From: Planctomycetota bacterium
Lineage (GTDB): Bacteria > Planctomycetota > Phycisphaerae > WQYP01
Length of the DNA: 6,541 nt
Direction of reading: 5' to 3'
Assembly: GCA_021805585.1 (NCBI GenBank)
Contig: JAJZEY010000005.1
Coordinates: forward strand, 1-6,541
The notes beneath the pieces are model-generated. The model was given only the letters and a program-made list of their open reading frames with translations. It was not told where the DNA came from and searched no databases. Within the stretch, counting starts at the first letter, position 1. Each line of letters opens with the position of its first letter. Of the stretch, positions 5,735-6,541 are shown piece by piece. Position numbers and translations under genes: made by a program.

Positions 5735-6158
5735 TCCTCCGGTTGATCGTCCGGGGCCTGGGCGTCTGGCTCGAGGCCCTCTGGTTTTTCTTGGTTCCGT
5801 TAATTAATCCAGCCGGAGAAATCCGGGTGGGTGCGGCTTCGGCAAAGCGGGCATGACCACCTTTCATATCTTTATCTGATATTATTTCCATTACGCCGCG
5901 CCATCTATTTTAGGATTCTGCCTCGCACATGAAAATTGACCCGGTCGGTCAAATTGTCGCGGACAACCTGACCGCCGCTTGGTTAAAGCATCGCAATTCT
6001 TATATTAAAAGGGAGAAACGATCAAAAATTGACGCGGCACGGCATTTGCTCCTTGAAGCATTAGCAGACGTGGCACTGTCCACGGTCTTTGCCGGTGGGA
6101 ACCCGCAAATAGCTTCGCGCCGAAGCCTCGCCGCCGATAACCGGCAATTAAGAACGTT

Positions 6159-6162
6159 GGAG
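6159..6162 (+). promoter_or_regulatory. Shine-Dalgarno GGAG supporting a TTG start
   Basis: GGAG lies 7 nt before the TTG at 6170. No ATG or GTG exists upstream in this frame, because a TAA at 6149-6151 closes it. The site therefore decides the TTG start of the DUF3309 gene. Confidence 0.6.
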
Positions 6163-6169
6163 CATCCGT

Positions 6170-6334
6170 TTGGGCATTTTATTACTCATTGTGCTGGTAC
6201 TGATCCTGGTCAGCGTTCTTCCAACGTGGGGTTACAGCCGCCAGTGGGGTTATGGCCCAACCGGTGGACTAGGCCTGATTTTGCTTGTGGTAATTGTGCT
6301 GCTGCTAATGGGGGTCATCCCAGGCCGCTTCTAA
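6170..6334 (+). CDS. DUF3309 family small membrane peptide
   Basis: This 54-aa protein is almost entirely two hydrophobic helices, at about 2-17 (GILLLIVLVLILVSVL) and about 34-50, joined by a conserved linker, PTWGYSRQWGYGPTGG (18-33). That linker is the hallmark of DUF3309, a family of about 50 aa known from many proteobacteria and planctomycetes, so an inner-membrane hairpin is expected. Its biochemical role is unknown; homologues often lie among stress-linked small genes. The start is TTG with GGAG at 6159-6162. The frame is easily overlooked because there is no ATG and a longer, non-family ATG frame overlaps it. The next gene starts 31 bases downstream on the same strand, so the two are likely co-transcribed. 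Confidence 0.88.
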   Translation: MGILLLIVLVLILVSVLPTWGYSRQWGYGPTGGLGLILLVVIVLLLMGVIPGRF

Positions 6335-6365
6335 AGTCAATCGTATCGCACGTGATCGGATATAT

Positions 6366-6541
6366 ATGAGAATCATTGGATTGTTATGCGTCTTTGCCAT
6401 TATAGCCATTATCGCTATGGGGTTTTATCTGGGCTGGTTCCGCTTTTCCAGCGCCAATAATGGCGGCAAATCCGATGTGACCATGACCGTGAATCAGGCA
6501 AAGATACGGGCTGATAAAAATAAGATGATGGGTGACCTTCA
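6366..6541 (+). CDS. Small single-pass membrane protein, 3' end beyond window
   Basis: Only the first 58 codons are in the window. One N-terminal hydrophobic segment at about 3-24 (IIGLLCVFAIIAIIAMGFYL) is a signal anchor or uncleaved signal, followed by GWFRFSS, a Gly/Asn linker, then SDVTMTVNQAKIRADKNKM, which looks like the start of a charged helix. The layout (MRiiGl..., GFYLGWF, then V-D/N-Q-x-K-I-x-x-D-K) resembles short uncharacterised proteins I recall from planctomycetes, usually under 120 aa. The role is unknown; the charged helix would face the periplasm. The ATG is preceded by a weak GGA (6358-6360). It lies 31 bases after DUF3309, suggesting an operon of envelope or stress peptides. 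Confidence 0.75.
   Translation, partial: MRIIGLLCVFAIIAIIAMGFYLGWFRFSSANNGGKSDVTMTVNQAKIRADKNKMMGDL

Larger units (their letters stand above)
5643..6169. other. Long intergenic region with GC-rich hairpins, no convincing gene
   Basis: Just after the dioxygenase stop, CCTGC/GCAGG arms (5651-5655, 5674-5678) could pair, but no T-run follows. A GC-rich block at about 5701-5765 holds stronger hairpins. ATATC/GATAT arms at about 5866-5882 are AT-rich. A forward frame opens with ATG at 5929 but runs through the DUF3309 gene in another frame and ends at 6369; its second half is therefore certainly not coding and its first 80 codons match nothing I know. A minus-strand frame (5577-5891) overlaps the dioxygenase and has low-complexity R/S/P composition. 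TTGGTT-N16-TATATT (5979-6006) is a weak promoter candidate for DUF3309. A 6-bp hairpin GCTTCG-CGC-CGAAGC lies at 6112-6126. No RNA gene was recognised. Confidence 0.5.

Noticed and set aside
5577..5891. 104-codon minus-strand frame beginning MEIISDKDMKGG
   Set aside because: It overlaps the 3' end of the dioxygenase, passes through the GC-rich hairpins, and has a low-complexity R/S/P/T composition with no domain pattern.
6071..6092. Possible sigma-54 promoter, TGGCAC followed by TTTGC
   Set aside because: The distance between the GG and GC elements is 18 nt rather than the required 10, so it cannot be a sigma-54 site.
6098..6118. GGAAC motif as a -35 of an ECF-type promoter before DUF3309
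   Set aside because: No matching -10 such as CGTT or GTC lies at the needed 16-17 nt distance; the downstream sequence is part of a hairpin.
5929..6369. 146-codon forward frame starting with ATG
   Set aside because: It overlaps the well-supported DUF3309 gene in another frame and runs to the start of the next gene. The last half has the composition of a shadow frame, and the first 80 codons match no family I recognise. AGGA at 5912-5915 is 13 nt from the ATG, too far to be convincing.

Overview
This is a bacterial chromosomal window of moderate GC content. The best guess for the source is a member of the Planctomycetota, possibly a Phycisphaerae-like lineage. The basis is the combination of an HU-type protein with an extra C-terminal tail, a DUF3309 membrane peptide followed by a small 'FYLGWF' single-pass protein, and a two-TM protein with a PH-like tail. 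This placement rests on remembered family resemblance, not on a search. There are no rRNA, tRNA, CRISPR or insertion-sequence signatures.

Layout from left to right. (1) Positions 1-393 have no assignable gene. (2) An intact alanine dehydrogenase, ald (394-1497, +), keeps every expected active-site residue at standard numbering. (3) A good promoter carrying a 9-bp inverted repeat over its -35 region precedes a probable two-gene operon of unknown function: a small soluble protein (1782-2009) and a two-TM protein with a PH-like C-terminus (2058-2672). (4) An HU/IHF-family DNA-binding protein (2884-3231, +) lies behind a near-consensus sigma-70-type promoter. (5) On the minus strand, a STAS anti-sigma-factor antagonist (4052-4435) is followed by an RsbW-like HATPase kinase (3381-3911). 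They form an RsbV/RsbW partner-switching pair driven from a promoter with a perfect TTGACA -35. No sigma factor or phosphatase gene is visible beside them. (6) Divergent from that pair is a CatE/MhqO-like extradiol dioxygenase of the VOC superfamily (4767-5642, +). Its promoter is overlaid by a perfect 18-bp palindrome, probably a repressor operator. (7) A 527-base stretch follows, with GC-rich hairpins and no convincing gene. (8) Next is a 54-aa DUF3309 membrane peptide starting at TTG (6170-6334, +). (9) A small single-pass membrane or secreted protein (6366 onward) is cut by the window edge.

Functionally the window mixes housekeeping genes (ald, HU) with stress and regulatory genes (partner switch, a catechol/quinone-detoxification-type dioxygenase, DUF3309). 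No wholly new multi-gene system is evident. The most useful leads are the 18-bp operator at the dioxygenase promoter, the unexplained two-gene operon with its promoter-embedded inverted repeat, the apparently orphan partner switch, and the DUF3309 gene hidden under a longer spurious ATG frame.
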